Shown here in pieces: positions 7,077 to 15,700 of a DNA stretch of 19,575 bases. The translations under genes were made by a program, and so were the position numbers. Below the pieces are notes generated by a model, which saw only the letters and a program-made list of their open reading frames with translations, did not search any database and had not been told where the DNA came from. This stretch comes from an uncultured Clostridia bacterium. Lineage in GTDB: Bacteria; Bacillota; Clostridia; Christensenellales; Aristaeellaceae. The stretch is from positions 1 to 19,575 of the forward strand of contig CAKTTL010000052.1 of NCBI GenBank assembly GCA_934615235.1, in the 5' to 3' direction. Position 1 is the first letter of the stretch, and each line of letters begins with the position of its first letter.

Positions 7077-8619
7077 GCGCAAGCCGCTGCTTCGCATCAG
7101 CAACCTGAAGCAGTATTTTCCGCTGAAGAAGAAGGGCCTGTACGTGAAGGCCAACGACGGCGTTACGCTGGATATTTACGAAGGCGAAACGCTGGGCCTC
7201 GTCGGTGAATCCGGCTGCGGCAAATCGACGCTGGGGCGCACGCTCCTGCAGCTTTACCGCCAGACCGACGGCCGCACGATGTATTACGGCCGCACGCTGG
7301 ACGATATGGCGCCCAAATACATGGGCAGAACCATCCGCGCGCTGAGCAAGCGCCGCGAGAAGCTCCGGCAGCTGGAAGCCCGGCGCGAAGCGCTGGAAAA
7401 AGAATACGACGCCATGCCGGACGGCAAGGCGAAGTACGCGAAGCATAACGAAGTCGAGCATGCGCGCAAGGAAGCGAACGACGCGTTCCTCGATATGGCG
7501 AACCTCGTGGGCGGCTTTATGATGGTCGACAACCTCGCGCCTGTGACGGAGATTTTCACGAAGCTCTACAACCTCTCGCGCAGGCGCGTCGCCGCGGAAG
7601 AGCGCGAGGCCGATAAGAAGCTGAACCTGGAAGACGCGCGCTTCGCGCTGGAAAAAGCCCGCAAGGCCGGCGAGAACACCGCCGCGCACGAGAAGCAGGC
7701 GGCGCATTGCCAGGCCGAGGACGAGAAGGTGAAAGCTGAAATCGCCGCGATCGTCAAGGAAATCAAGCTTGTCGAGGCGCAGATCGACGATATGCGCAAG
7801 CCCTACGCCGATAACGCCGAATTCCAGCGGCTCGAAGCCTACCGCGACGACGGCATCGACCTTGCGCGCCTGGAATACAACGAGATTCGCCGCCTGCGCA
7901 GCGATCTGCAGATGATCTTCCAGGATCCGTATTCCTCGCTGAACCCCCGCATGACTGTCGGCCAGATTATCTCCGAGGGCATGCTGGCGCACAAGCAGTT
8001 CAAAAAGAGTGACGACCGCCTGCAGGAAGCCGTTCTGAAGGTGATGGACGATGCGGGCCTGGCGGCCTACTTTGTGCATCGTTACCCGCACCAGTTCTCC
8101 GGCGGTCAGCGGCAGCGCATCGGCATTGCCCGTTCGCTGGCGGTCAAGCCGAAATTCGTCGTGTGCGACGAGGCGGTTTCCGCGCTGGACGTGTCGATTC
8201 AGTCGCAGATCATCAACCTGCTCAAGGACCTTAAGGATCAGCAGAATCTGACGTACCTGTTCATCACGCACGATCTGTCGGTTGTCAAGTATATTTCCGA
8301 CCGCATCGGCGTTATGTATCTGGGCAACATCGTCGAGCTGGCCGACGCGCAGGAGCTGTTCGATCATCCGTATCATCCGTACACGGAGGCGCTGATGAAC
8401 GCCATCCCGACGACGGACGTCGACAGCGGCCGCGAGATCCAGATCCTCGAGGGCGACATCCCCAGCCCGGTCAACCCGCCCGCAGGCTGCAAGTTCCATA
8501 CGCGCTGTAAGTACTGCACTGAAATCTGCAAGCATCAGATTCCGCAGTGGCGCGAGATCTCGCCCAACCATTTCGTCGCCTGCCACCATATTCTCGGCGG
8601 CGAAGAGGAGACGAAATGA
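7057..8619 (+). CDS. oppF: Peptide-type ABC transporter ATPase, OppF/DppF family, with coiled-coil insertion
   Basis: This is the second ATPase, 520 aa against about 320 for the family. Walker A GESGCGKST is at 50-58. The usual short stretch to the Q-loop is replaced by an insertion of about 190 residues (83-276), rich in Lys, Glu, Arg and Ala. Normal sequence then resumes: Q-loop Q289 in MIFQDP, signature FSGGQRQ at 347-353, Walker B D371 and E372, switch H405. All catalytic residues are present, so it should be active. The C-terminal cysteine set (478, 484, 487, 491, 509) matches that of OppD. ATG 7057 lies within the end of oppD, with AGGAAGGAGGAG upstream. Its stop overlaps the next start as ATGA, which implies translational coupling to the small membrane protein. 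Confidence 0.94.
7303..7884 (+). other. Coiled-coil insertion between Walker A and Q-loop of OppF
   Basis: Residues 83-276 of OppF contain two long heptad-like helical stretches, about 92-146 and 174-247, joined by a less charged, more hydrophobic segment (about 147-173, containing GGFMMVDNLAPVTEIF). The pattern suggests an antiparallel helical hairpin projecting from the ATPase arm region. It is in frame and its base composition matches the flanks. I recognise no named domain in it. Confidence 0.75.
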
Positions 8620-8831
8620 TCTTCGGCGGCAAGTTCGACCGCGCGCGAAAGCTGCAGCAGGAAAAGATGAAGGGGCGCGAGCGCGCGTATGACGATGACG
8701 ATATCGGCTCCAAGCTCGAAAAGGGCGATACGGCCGCGCTGATTATCTCCGCGCTGATCACATTCCTGCCCGTCGCGCTGATTACGCTGGGCGTACTGGC
8801 GCTGGTCGGGTACCTGTTTGTGATGAGATAA
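8616..8831 (+). CDS. Small membrane protein coupled to oppF, 71 aa
   Basis: The start ATG 8616 overlaps the oppF stop (ATGA) and has GAAGAGGAG 5 bp upstream, so the two are translated together. Residues 1-38 are charged and probably cytoplasmic, with an acidic AYDDDDIGSKLEKGD stretch. Residues 39-69 are hydrophobic, enough for one long helix or a tight pair, ending in FVMR. I do not know a named family. Position and coupling suggest a subunit or assembly factor of the importer. An in-frame upstream extension within oppF exists but has no ribosome site and is rejected. Confidence 0.75.
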   Translation: MIFGGKFDRARKLQQEKMKGRERAYDDDDIGSKLEKGDTAALIISALITFLPVALITLGVLALVGYLFVMR

Positions 8832-8856
8832 GGGGGAGACGGGGGTTTCTGGGGGC

Positions 8857-9049
8857 GGAGCCTTCTTTCTGGAGAAAGAAGGTTCCCACGGCACTCAATC
8901 GTCGCATGCTCCCTATCGGTCGCCTGCTCGTTTCGTGCCGCGCCTCCGGCTCGCTGAATCGGCCACTGGCCGCGTTCGCCTTCGGCGCTCCAGACCCCAC
9001 CCCAAAAGAAAGCCGCTTAGCCGGCAGGGAACAAAGTTCCCTGCCGGCT
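8857..9049 (+). repeat. Structured two-hairpin repeat, copy 2, with about 100-bp insert
   Basis: This copy is oriented with the importer operon. The gene-proximal hairpin is degenerate: 8857-8869 pairs with 8874-8886 (13 bp including one G-T, loop TGGA). The linker appears in reverse as CCAGACCCC and AAGAAAGCCGCTTA at about 8991-9019. The distal hairpin is perfect: 9019-9032 pairs with 9036-9049 (14 bp, AAA loop) and is followed by an A/T-rich tail TTATTAATT-like segment. About 100 bp separate the two halves (8887-8990). Confidence 0.7.
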
Positions 9050-9076
9050 TATTAATTCATTCCCGCAATAGAAGAC

Positions 9077-9192
9077 CGCCCCGTCGCTCTTTTTGAGCGA
9101 CGGGGCGCGAGATTGTCTAAGCGGCTTTCCTTAGGAAAGGGGGTCTGGGGGAAAACCCTTCCTTTCTCCTGAAAGGAAGGGTTTTCCCCCAG
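9077..9192 (-). repeat. Structured two-hairpin repeat, copy 3, at the hslU 3' end
   Basis: The gene-proximal hairpin pairs 9145-9166 with 9171-9192, a perfect 22-bp stem with the same TCCT loop as copy 1; it begins 13 bp after the hslU stop. The linker is TAAGCGGCTTTCC (9118-9130), with a 6-bp CTTTCC/GGAAAG mini-hairpin at 9125-9139. The distal hairpin pairs 9077-9089 with 9095-9107 (13 bp, TTTTT loop). It probably ends the dprA-hslU transcript. Confidence 0.8.
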
Positions 9193-9205
9193 CTTCGTCC
9201 CCTCA

Positions 9206-10567
9206 TCACAAAATATATTTCTTCAAATCCCGCGTCTTTGCATCGGAGCTGAGGTGGGCGCGGACGTAGTCGCCGTTGATGGTGAGGATGAACTCGGGCA
9301 TGCTGCCGTCGGCGTTGAAGGAGATATCGTCGAGCAGCGTTTCGAAGATCGTCACCAGGCGGCGGGCGCCGATGTCCTCGCCGTTTTCGTTGGCGAGCGC
9401 GGCAGCCTCGGCCAGCGCGTCCAGCGCGCTGTCTTCAAACTGAAGCCGCACATGATCGACGAGCAGCAGGGCGCTGTATTGCTTGGTGAGCGCGTTTTCC
9501 GGCTGCGTGAGGATGAGGCGGAAATCTTCCTTCTTCAGCGAGTTAAGGGAGACGCGAACCGGGAAGCGGCCCTGCAGCTCGGGGATCAGATCGGTCACCT
9601 TGGCCACATGGAACGCGCCGGCGGCGATGAAGAGCATGAAGTCCGTCTTGACCGGGCCGTACTTCGTGTTGACCGTGCTGCCCTCGACGATGGGCAGAAT
9701 ATCGCGCTGCACGCCTTCGCGGCTCACGTCCGGGCCGTGCCCGCCCGTGGAGCGGCCGGCGACCTTGTCGATTTCGTCGATGAAGACGATGCCGTCCTGC
9801 TCGGCGCGGCGCAGCGCTTCATCGGTCACCGCGTCCATGTCGATCAGCTTCGATTCCTCTTCTTCCATGAGGATTTTGCGCGCTTCGTGCACCTTCACGC
9901 GGCGCAGCTTCGTCTTCTTGGGCATCATGCCGCCCATCATCGAGCCGATGGCGATGCTCGCGCCGTTCACTTCCAGCGGCGGCGGCACATCCTCGACTTC
10001 GATCTCGATCTCGTAATCCTCCATCTCGCCGCGGCGCAGGCGTTCAAGCACTTCGTCGTGCCTGCCGCGGATGCGCTGCTGCTCCTCCTCCGGGATGGCG
10101 GGCGCTTTGGGCTTGTTGCCCAGCAGCAGGTCGATGGGATTCGTCTTTTCCTTCGGCGGGTTGACGATCAGCGTGGCCAGCCGGTCTTCGACGATTACGG
10201 AAGCGCGCGTCTTGACGCGCTCGGCGTGCTGCGCCTTGACCATGCGGATGGCCGCTTCAACCAGATCGCGAATGATCGATTCCACGTCGCGGCCGACATA
10301 ACCGACTTCGGTGAATTTCGTCGCTTCAACCTTGACGAACGGCGCGTCGACCAGCTTCGCCAGGCGGCGGGCGATTTCTGTCTTACCCACGCCCGTGGGG
10401 CCGGTCATGAGGATATTCTTCGGCGCGATTTCCTCGCGCATCGCTTCGGGCAGCTGCGCGCGGCGATAGCGGCTGCGCAGGGCAATGGCCACGGCGCGCT
10501 TCGCCTCGTCCTGACCGACAATGAAGCGATCCAGCTCTTTTACAATCTCTTTTGGCGTCAGCTGCAT
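9206..10567 (-). CDS. hslU: ATP-dependent protease ATPase subunit HslU (ClpY)
   Basis: This is the AAA+ unfoldase of the two-component HslUV protease, which feeds substrates into the HslV peptidase chamber in the cytoplasm. It has 453 aa, the usual length. The N-terminal motif MQLTPKEIVKELDRFIVGQ is typical. Walker A GPTGVGKT is at 56-63, the pore loop GYVG at 89-92, the I-domain spans about 110-245, Walker B IVFIDEIDK is at 260-268, and the C-terminal tail KKYIL is the part that docks into HslV. The start ATG 10567 is 1 bp after the hslV stop, with GGAGG 9 bp upstream. It is the last gene of the dprA operon; the codY gene that follows clpY in Bacillus is absent here. Confidence 0.97.
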   Translation of the reverse strand: MQLTPKEIVKELDRFIVGQDEAKRAVAIALRSRYRRAQLPEAMREEIAPKNILMTGPTGVGKTEIARRLAKLVDAPFVKVEATKFTEVGYVGRDVESIIRDLVEAAIRMVKAQHAERVKTRASVIVEDRLATLIVNPPKEKTNPIDLLLGNKPKAPAIPEEEQQRIRGRHDEVLERLRRGEMEDYEIEIEVEDVPPPLEVNGASIAIGSMMGGMMPKKTKLRRVKVHEARKILMEEEESKLIDMDAVTDEALRRAEQDGIVFIDEIDKVAGRSTGGHGPDVSREGVQRDILPIVEGSTVNTKYGPVKTDFMLFIAAGAFHVAKVTDLIPELQGRFPVRVSLNSLKKEDFRLILTQPENALTKQYSALLLVDHVRLQFEDSALDALAEAAALANENGEDIGARRLVTIFETLLDDISFNADGSMPEFILTINGDYVRAHLSSDAKTRDLKKYIL

Positions 10568-10568
10568 G

Positions 10569-11102
10569 TTATACGTCCTCCACCGTGATATGGTCGTTGG
10601 TGTAAACGCAGATGGATGCGGCGACCTGCAGCGCCGCCTCGGCGATTTCGTGCGCGCTCATTTCCGTATGGCGCATGAGCGCCCGCGCGGCGGCCAGCGC
10701 ATAGTTGCCGCCGGAACCGATGGCGCATACGCCGTCGTCCGGAGCGATGACTTCGCCCGTGCCGCTGATGATGAGCATGCCGCTCTTGTCGGCGACGATC
10801 ATCATCGCCTCGAGCTTGCGCATCGCCTGATCGCGCCGCCATTCCTGCGCCAGCTCCACGGCCGCGCGCTCGAGGTTGAAACCGAACTGTTCCATCTTTT
10901 CTTCAAACCGGTTGCTCAGCGCAAACGCGTCGGCCACCGTGCCGGCAAAGCCGCTGACGACCTTGCCGCCGCAGATGCGGCGAACCTTGACCGCGCCGCC
11001 CTTGAAGATGGTATGCTCGCCCATTGTGACCTGCCCGTCGCCCGCGATGGCGCATTTGCCGTCGCGCCAGACGCCGCAGATGGTAGTGCCTTTCAAATCC
11101 AT
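10569..11102 (-). CDS. hslV: ATP-dependent protease peptidase subunit HslV (ClpQ)
   Basis: This is the proteasome-like threonine peptidase that forms the chamber of HslUV, 177 aa. The family N-terminus TTI is preceded by a five-residue leader MDLKG, so removal of the leader should expose Thr6 as the nucleophile. Other family motifs are IAGDGQVTMG (19-28), GFAGTVADAF (51-60) and IGSGGNYALAAARAL. Most relatives have only Met before the threonine, so the longer leader is a mild oddity. ATG 11102 is 2 bp after the trmFO stop, with GAGGAG about 11 bp upstream, a rather long spacing. Shorter starts would remove the active site. Confidence 0.97.
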   Translation of the reverse strand: MDLKGTTICGVWRDGKCAIAGDGQVTMGEHTIFKGGAVKVRRICGGKVVSGFAGTVADAFALSNRFEEKMEQFGFNLERAAVELAQEWRRDQAMRKLEAMMIVADKSGMLIISGTGEVIAPDDGVCAIGSGGNYALAAARALMRHTEMSAHEIAEAALQVAASICVYTNDHITVEDV

Positions 11103-11104
11103 AA

Positions 11105-12400
11105 TTATTGAAACTCCTCTTTCATCGTTTCGAGCGTTTCCAGCGAGCGCCGGGCGATGGCCTCATAGCGCTCCACCTTGTTGCGGATCCGCTCCGGATA
11201 TTCGTCAATGATGCCGAAGGTGATGCTCATCGGCTGGTAATCGCGGTTCGGGCCGCATACATGGCGGCCGAGCGCCCCCAGCGCGGTGACGGTCGGGAAC
11301 TCGTGCACCGCAAGGCCGCGCATTTCCCGCGCGAGCGACACGCCAGCGACAAGGCCGCTTGCGGCCGATTCGACATAGCCTTCCACGCCGGTCATCTGGC
11401 CGGCGAAATATACGCCCGGCGTATCGATCACCTCAAAGGTGCGGCTGAGGATGCCGGGAGCGTTGAGGAACGTGTTGCGGTGCATCACCCCATAGCGCGC
11501 GAACTCCGCGTGCGCAAGTCCGGGAATCATGCCGAAGACGCGCTTCTGCTCCGGGAAGGCCAGGCGCGTCTGGAAGCCGACGAGGTTGTAAAGCGTGCCC
11601 GCGGCGTCGTCCTGCCGCAGCTGCACGTTGGCGAACGGCCGCTTGCCCGTCGCCGGATCGACCAGGCCGACCGGCTTCATCGGGCCGTAGGCCAGCGCGA
11701 GCGCGCCGCGCTTTGCGAGCGTCTCCACCGGCATGCAGCCCTCAAAAACGGCGCTTTCCTCGAAGCCGTGCACCGGCGCAGTGCGCGCGGCGATCAGCTC
11801 GTTGTAAAAAGCGTAGTATTCCTCCTCGGTCATGGGGCAGTTGATGTAATCGTCGCCGCCGCGGTCGTAGCGCGAGGCGCGGAAAACACGATCCATGTCG
11901 ATCGATTCGAGCGTGACGATGGGCGCGGCCGCATCGTAAAAGCTGAGGGTGTGGAAACGATTCTGAATGGCCGCGGCCATGGCGTCGCTGGTGAGCGGGC
12001 CGGTGGCGATGATCGCGGGCGCGTCGGGCATTTGCGTCTGCTCGCGCGCTTCGACGGTAACGAGGGGATGTTCGCGCAGAGCGCGGGTGATGATCTCCGA
12101 AAACGTATCGCGATCGACGGCCAGCGCGCCGCCGGCCGGCACGCGGCTTGCGTCCGCCGCGCGCATGATGAGCGAATCGAAGCGCCGCATCTCCTCCTTG
12201 AGCAGGCCACAGGCGTTGGAAAGCCTGTCCGCCTTGAGCGAGTTGGAGCAGACGAGCTCGGCAAAGCCGTCCGCGTGATGGGCGGGCGAGCGCTTTGCGG
12301 GCTTCATTTCAACAAGCGTTACGGGGATGCCGCGGCGGACAAGCTGCCACGCGGCTTCACATCCGGCGAGCCCCGCGCCGTAAACAAATGCGCGATCCAT
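11105..12400 (-). CDS. trmFO: TrmFO, folate/FAD-dependent tRNA (uracil-54-C5)-methyltransferase
   Basis: The enzyme makes ribothymidine at position 54 of tRNA using methylenetetrahydrofolate and FADH2. It has 431 aa, typical length. The N-terminal dinucleotide-binding motif GAGLAGCEAA is at 8-17. The family block ELVCSNSLKADRL has C51, and EGCMPVETLAKRG has C222; these correspond to the two functional cysteines described in Bacillus TrmFO (C53 and C226). The C-terminal blocks GQMTGVEGYVESAASG and FGIIDE are clear. ATG 12400 directly follows the topA stop with no gap. In many relatives a xerC-type recombinase gene follows; here hslV follows at once. Confidence 0.97.
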   Translation of the reverse strand: MDRAFVYGAGLAGCEAAWQLVRRGIPVTLVEMKPAKRSPAHHADGFAELVCSNSLKADRLSNACGLLKEEMRRFDSLIMRAADASRVPAGGALAVDRDTFSEIITRALREHPLVTVEAREQTQMPDAPAIIATGPLTSDAMAAAIQNRFHTLSFYDAAAPIVTLESIDMDRVFRASRYDRGGDDYINCPMTEEEYYAFYNELIAARTAPVHGFEESAVFEGCMPVETLAKRGALALAYGPMKPVGLVDPATGKRPFANVQLRQDDAAGTLYNLVGFQTRLAFPEQKRVFGMIPGLAHAEFARYGVMHRNTFLNAPGILSRTFEVIDTPGVYFAGQMTGVEGYVESAASGLVAGVSLAREMRGLAVHEFPTVTALGALGRHVCGPNRDYQPMSITFGIIDEYPERIRNKVERYEAIARRSLETLETMKEEFQ

Positions 12401-14512
12401 TTACTCTTCCGTATTCTCCTGCGTCTCTTCTTCGGGCGCCTTCTCGCGATGGCGGCAGGATTCGTTGCTGCAAAGATACCAGTTGCCGTTCTTGCGGCTT
12501 TCCTTGAGCGTCATATAGCTGCCGCAGACGGGGCACTTTTCGGCCACGGGCTTATCCCAGGAGACGAAGGTACACTCGGGATAGTTCTTGCAGCCATAGA
12601 ACTTGCGGCCCTTGCGGCTCGTCTTTTCGAGGATGGGCGCGCCGCATTCCGGACAGGGCACGCCGATTTCGGTGAGAATCGCCTTCGTGCCGCGGCATTC
12701 GGGGAAGCGGGAGCAGGCGAGGAACTTGCCGTAGCGGCCCATCTTGTAAACCATCGGCGCGCCGCACAGTTCGCACTTTTCGTCGCTTACCTCGTCCTCG
12801 ATTTTGACCTTCTCGATGCCCTGCTCGGCCTTTTCCAGCGTCTGGGCGAACGGGCCGTAGAAATCGCGGATGACCTGCTTCCAGGGAAGGTTTTCTTCTT
12901 CGATACGGTCCAGCTTATTTTCCATGTCCGCTGTAAACTGCATATCAACAATATCGGAGAAATTTTCGCACATCATCTGCGTGACCATGCGTCCGAGCAG
13001 CGTGGGGTAGAGCCGGCGCTGTTCGCGGGTGACATAGCCGCGGGCGATGATGGTGGAAATCGTCGGCGCATACGTGCTCGGGCGGCCGATGCCCTTTTCT
13101 TCCAGCGCGCGCACGAGCGAGGCTTCGGTATAGCGCGCGGGCGGCTGGGTGAAATGCTGTTCGGCGGAAGCGTCGTCCAGTTTGGCCGCGTCGCCCGCGG
13201 AAAGGAGCGGCAGCGTCGTTTCGGTGCTGACGACCTCTTCGTCCGTGCTCTCTTCGTAGACGGACGTAAAGCCCGCGAACTTTTTATGCTCGCCGTAGAA
13301 GCGCAGCACAACGCCGTCCGCGCCGGTGATTTCGGCGGTTTCGGTGTCGTAGAGCGCGGGGGTCATCTGGCTGGCGAGAAAGCGCAGATAGATCAGGCGA
13401 TAGAGGTTATACTGGTCGCGCGTGAGCGAAGCCTTGACGTTTTCGGGCCGGCGGGTCACGTCGGTCGGGCGGATGGCTTCGTGCGCGTCCTGGGCGCGCG
13501 TGCGCCCCTTATAAACGTTGGGCGTTTCCGGCAGATAGGCCGGGCCGTACTGCGCGGGGATATACTCGCGCGCCGCGGCGATGGCCTCGTCGGACAGGCG
13601 AACGGAGTCGGTACGGATATAGGTGATCAGACCGACCGTGCCTTCGCCTTCGATATCCACGCCTTCGTAGAGCTGCTGCGCGATCTGCATCGTCTTGGAG
13701 GTGGTAAAGCGCAGCTTGCGCGAGGCCTCCTGCTGCAGGTTCGGCGTGGTGAAAGGCGGGGAGGGATTCTTTTTGCGCTCGGCGCGCTTGTCGGTCGCGA
13801 CGGCCAGGCCGCTTTGCCGAATTTTTTCGACGGCCTCCTTCGCTTCCTGCTCGCCGTGGATTTCGGGCCGGTAAAGCCGGGCGGCGAAACGCTTGCCGTT
13901 CGCGGTCAGCTTGGTCGTCACGTCCCAGTATTCTTCGGGGATAAACGCGTCGATCTCGTCCTCGCGGTCGACGATCATGCGCGTGGCGACGGACTGCACG
14001 CGGCCCGCGCTCAGTCCCTTTTTGACCTTCACCCACAGAAGCGGGCTGATCTTATAGCCCACCAGCCGGTCGAGCACGCGCCGCGCCTGCTGGGCGTTGA
14101 CCAGCGGCATCTTGACCGCGCGCGGATGCTTGATCGCTTCCTTGACGGCTTTGGACGTGATCTCGTGGAATTCCACGCGGCAGGGGGAATCCGGATCGAT
14201 TTTGAGAATATGCGCCAGATGCCAGGAGATCGCTTCGCCCTCTCGGTCCGGGTCGGTTGCGAGCAGGATCTGCGAAGCGCCCTTGGCTTCCTTGCGCAGC
14301 CTGTCGAGCACGTCGCCGCGCCCGCGAATCGTGATGTACTTGGGTTCAAAATCGTTCTCCGGGCCGACGCCGATCTGCGACTTGGGCAGATCGCGCACAT
14401 GGCCGTTGCAGGCCTCGACCCTGTAGCCGCGGCCGAGGAACTTGGCGATGGTGCGCGCCTTTGCCGGAGATTCGACGATGACCAGCTTATGCTTTGCTGC
14501 TGCCAATTTCAA
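12401..14512 (-). CDS. topA: DNA topoisomerase I (type IA)
   Basis: The enzyme relaxes negative supercoils by single-strand passage, 703 aa. The Toprim domain (about 9-120) shows VIVESPAKA and the metal site DPDREGE (87-93). The catalytic tyrosine is Y298 in GLITYIRTDS. Three C-terminal four-cysteine zinc ribbons are visible (CELC...CSRFPEC, CPEC...CKNYPEC, CPVC...CSNESC), followed by an acidic tail. The start is TTG 14512 with AAGGGG 4 bp upstream; a second TTG two codons later (14506) has better spacing and is an alternative. The gene lies 14 bp after dprA and is contiguous with trmFO. Confidence 0.97.
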   Translation of the reverse strand: MKLAAAKHKLVIVESPAKARTIAKFLGRGYRVEACNGHVRDLPKSQIGVGPENDFEPKYITIRGRGDVLDRLRKEAKGASQILLATDPDREGEAISWHLAHILKIDPDSPCRVEFHEITSKAVKEAIKHPRAVKMPLVNAQQARRVLDRLVGYKISPLLWVKVKKGLSAGRVQSVATRMIVDREDEIDAFIPEEYWDVTTKLTANGKRFAARLYRPEIHGEQEAKEAVEKIRQSGLAVATDKRAERKKNPSPPFTTPNLQQEASRKLRFTTSKTMQIAQQLYEGVDIEGEGTVGLITYIRTDSVRLSDEAIAAAREYIPAQYGPAYLPETPNVYKGRTRAQDAHEAIRPTDVTRRPENVKASLTRDQYNLYRLIYLRFLASQMTPALYDTETAEITGADGVVLRFYGEHKKFAGFTSVYEESTDEEVVSTETTLPLLSAGDAAKLDDASAEQHFTQPPARYTEASLVRALEEKGIGRPSTYAPTISTIIARGYVTREQRRLYPTLLGRMVTQMMCENFSDIVDMQFTADMENKLDRIEEENLPWKQVIRDFYGPFAQTLEKAEQGIEKVKIEDEVSDEKCELCGAPMVYKMGRYGKFLACSRFPECRGTKAILTEIGVPCPECGAPILEKTSRKGRKFYGCKNYPECTFVSWDKPVAEKCPVCGSYMTLKESRKNGNWYLCSNESCRHREKAPEEETQENTEE

Positions 14513-14526
14513 AGTACCCCTTTATA

Positions 14527-15651
14527 TCAAACTTGAGAATCTTCTATTTCATCCGCCCGTTCAAACATTCTGCCGGGTATCTGTTTTATTATTCCCTGAA
14601 TCTCCATCGTTGTCAAGAGCGAATTCACGCGATCGACGGGCAGGCCGGTCGCTTCGACCAGCGCGTCCGCGTCGAGCGCGCCGCCGGCAAGCTGATCGTA
14701 TACGCGCTGCTCGTCGGGCTGGAGGGGGAGAATTTTTGCCGCGCGGGGCGCGGCAGGGGACGAAAGCTCCGGCCGGTGCCAGCCCAGGTCGGCCGCGATA
14801 TCGCGCGCGCAGGTGACAAGCCGCGCGCCGGAGCGGATGAGCGAATTCGTGCCCGCGCTGAGCAGGGCGTCCGCCTGACCGGGAACGGCGAACAGCTCGC
14901 GCCCCTGCGCGCGCGCAAAGTCTGCCGTCAGCATCGCGCCGGAACGCGGCGACGCTTCCACAACGACCGTGCCTTCGCTCATGCCGCTGATGATGCGGTT
15001 GCGCGCGGGGAAAACGCGGGGCGTGGGGGACGTGCCGGGCGGGTTGGCGGAGAGAATGCTGCCGCCCGCTTCGAGCAGCTCGTCCACCAGCTCCAGATTT
15101 TCGGGCGGATACACCACGTCCACGCCGCTGCCAAAGACGGCGACCGTGCGGCCGCCCGCGTCGATGGCGCCGCGATGGGCGAAACTGTCGATGCCGCGGG
15201 CAAAGCCCGAGACGATCGTCACGCCCGTTTCGCCCAGCTCGCGCCCGAGGCGGCGCGCCATGCGGCTGCCATAGGCCGAGCAGTTGCGCGAACCGACGAT
15301 CGCTACCGCGCGCAGGTCGTTGAGCTCCGTGCGCCCGCGCACATATAAAAGCGGCGGCGCATCCGGGATTTCGGCAAGCAGAGACGGGTATTCGATGTCC
15401 TCGCGCGTGACGGCGACCGCGGCGCATTTTTCCAGCGCGGTAAGGAGTTTGTCGAGCGAGTCGTCCTCGCGCGCATCCTGCAGGAGACGATTCTGCGCCT
15501 TGCCGAGAATGGCTTCAACCTCCTCCGGCGGCGCGTCCCAGACGGCCTGCGCCGTGCCGAAACGCTCCAGGAGCGCGTTGAAGCGCTGCGTGCCGAGTTT
15601 GTGAACGTTTGCCAGCCGGATCCATGCCAGCTGTTCCTGAGAATATGCCAA
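14527..15651 (-). CDS. dprA: DNA-processing protein DprA (Smf)
   Basis: DprA binds single-stranded DNA and loads RecA during natural transformation, 374 aa. An N-terminal helical region (1-80) is followed by the Rossmann-like DNA-binding domain with VGSRNCSAYG (119-128), SGFARGIDSFAH (148-159) and the block FPARNRIISGMSEGTVVVEA. The C-terminal residues (about 310-365) look like the winged-helix domain of longer family members. The start is TTG 15651 with GGAGGA about 8 bp upstream; no ATG is suitable. It is first in the operon with topA, trmFO, hslV and hslU. I found no good promoter in the 50 bp upstream, so transcription may start in or beyond the 140-bp repeats. Confidence 0.96.
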   Translation of the reverse strand: MAYSQEQLAWIRLANVHKLGTQRFNALLERFGTAQAVWDAPPEEVEAILGKAQNRLLQDAREDDSLDKLLTALEKCAAVAVTREDIEYPSLLAEIPDAPPLLYVRGRTELNDLRAVAIVGSRNCSAYGSRMARRLGRELGETGVTIVSGFARGIDSFAHRGAIDAGGRTVAVFGSGVDVVYPPENLELVDELLEAGGSILSANPPGTSPTPRVFPARNRIISGMSEGTVVVEASPRSGAMLTADFARAQGRELFAVPGQADALLSAGTNSLIRSGARLVTCARDIAADLGWHRPELSSPAAPRAAKILPLQPDEQRVYDQLAGGALDADALVEATGLPVDRVNSLLTTMEIQGIIKQIPGRMFERADEIEDSQV

Positions 15652-15700
15652 GAGAAATTCCTCCGATCAGAGAAATAAGAAGCGATGGAAAGGGGCATGT

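Larger units (their letters stand above)
8832..9205. other. 374-bp convergent intergenic region made of structured repeats
   Basis: The region lies between the 3' ends of the importer operon (plus) and hslU (minus). It is almost entirely filled by two facing copies of the two-hairpin repeat (8857-9049 and 9077-9192). No protein gene is supported. The stretch 8887-8990, inside the first copy, is GC-rich sequence with small inverted repeats (for example GGCCACTGGCC) and has no counterpart in the other copies. Confidence 0.65.

Noticed and set aside
8782..9000. 72-codon minus-strand frame in the convergent gap
   Set aside because: It runs through the structured repeat and has no ribosome site or family features.
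9254..10588. 444-codon plus-strand frame opposite hslU
   Set aside because: HslU matches its family along the whole opposite strand; this frame has no recognisable features.
11108..14536. 1142-codon open frame on the plus strand opposite trmFO and topA
   Set aside because: It is antisense to two well-recognised genes and shows only low-complexity shadow sequence.
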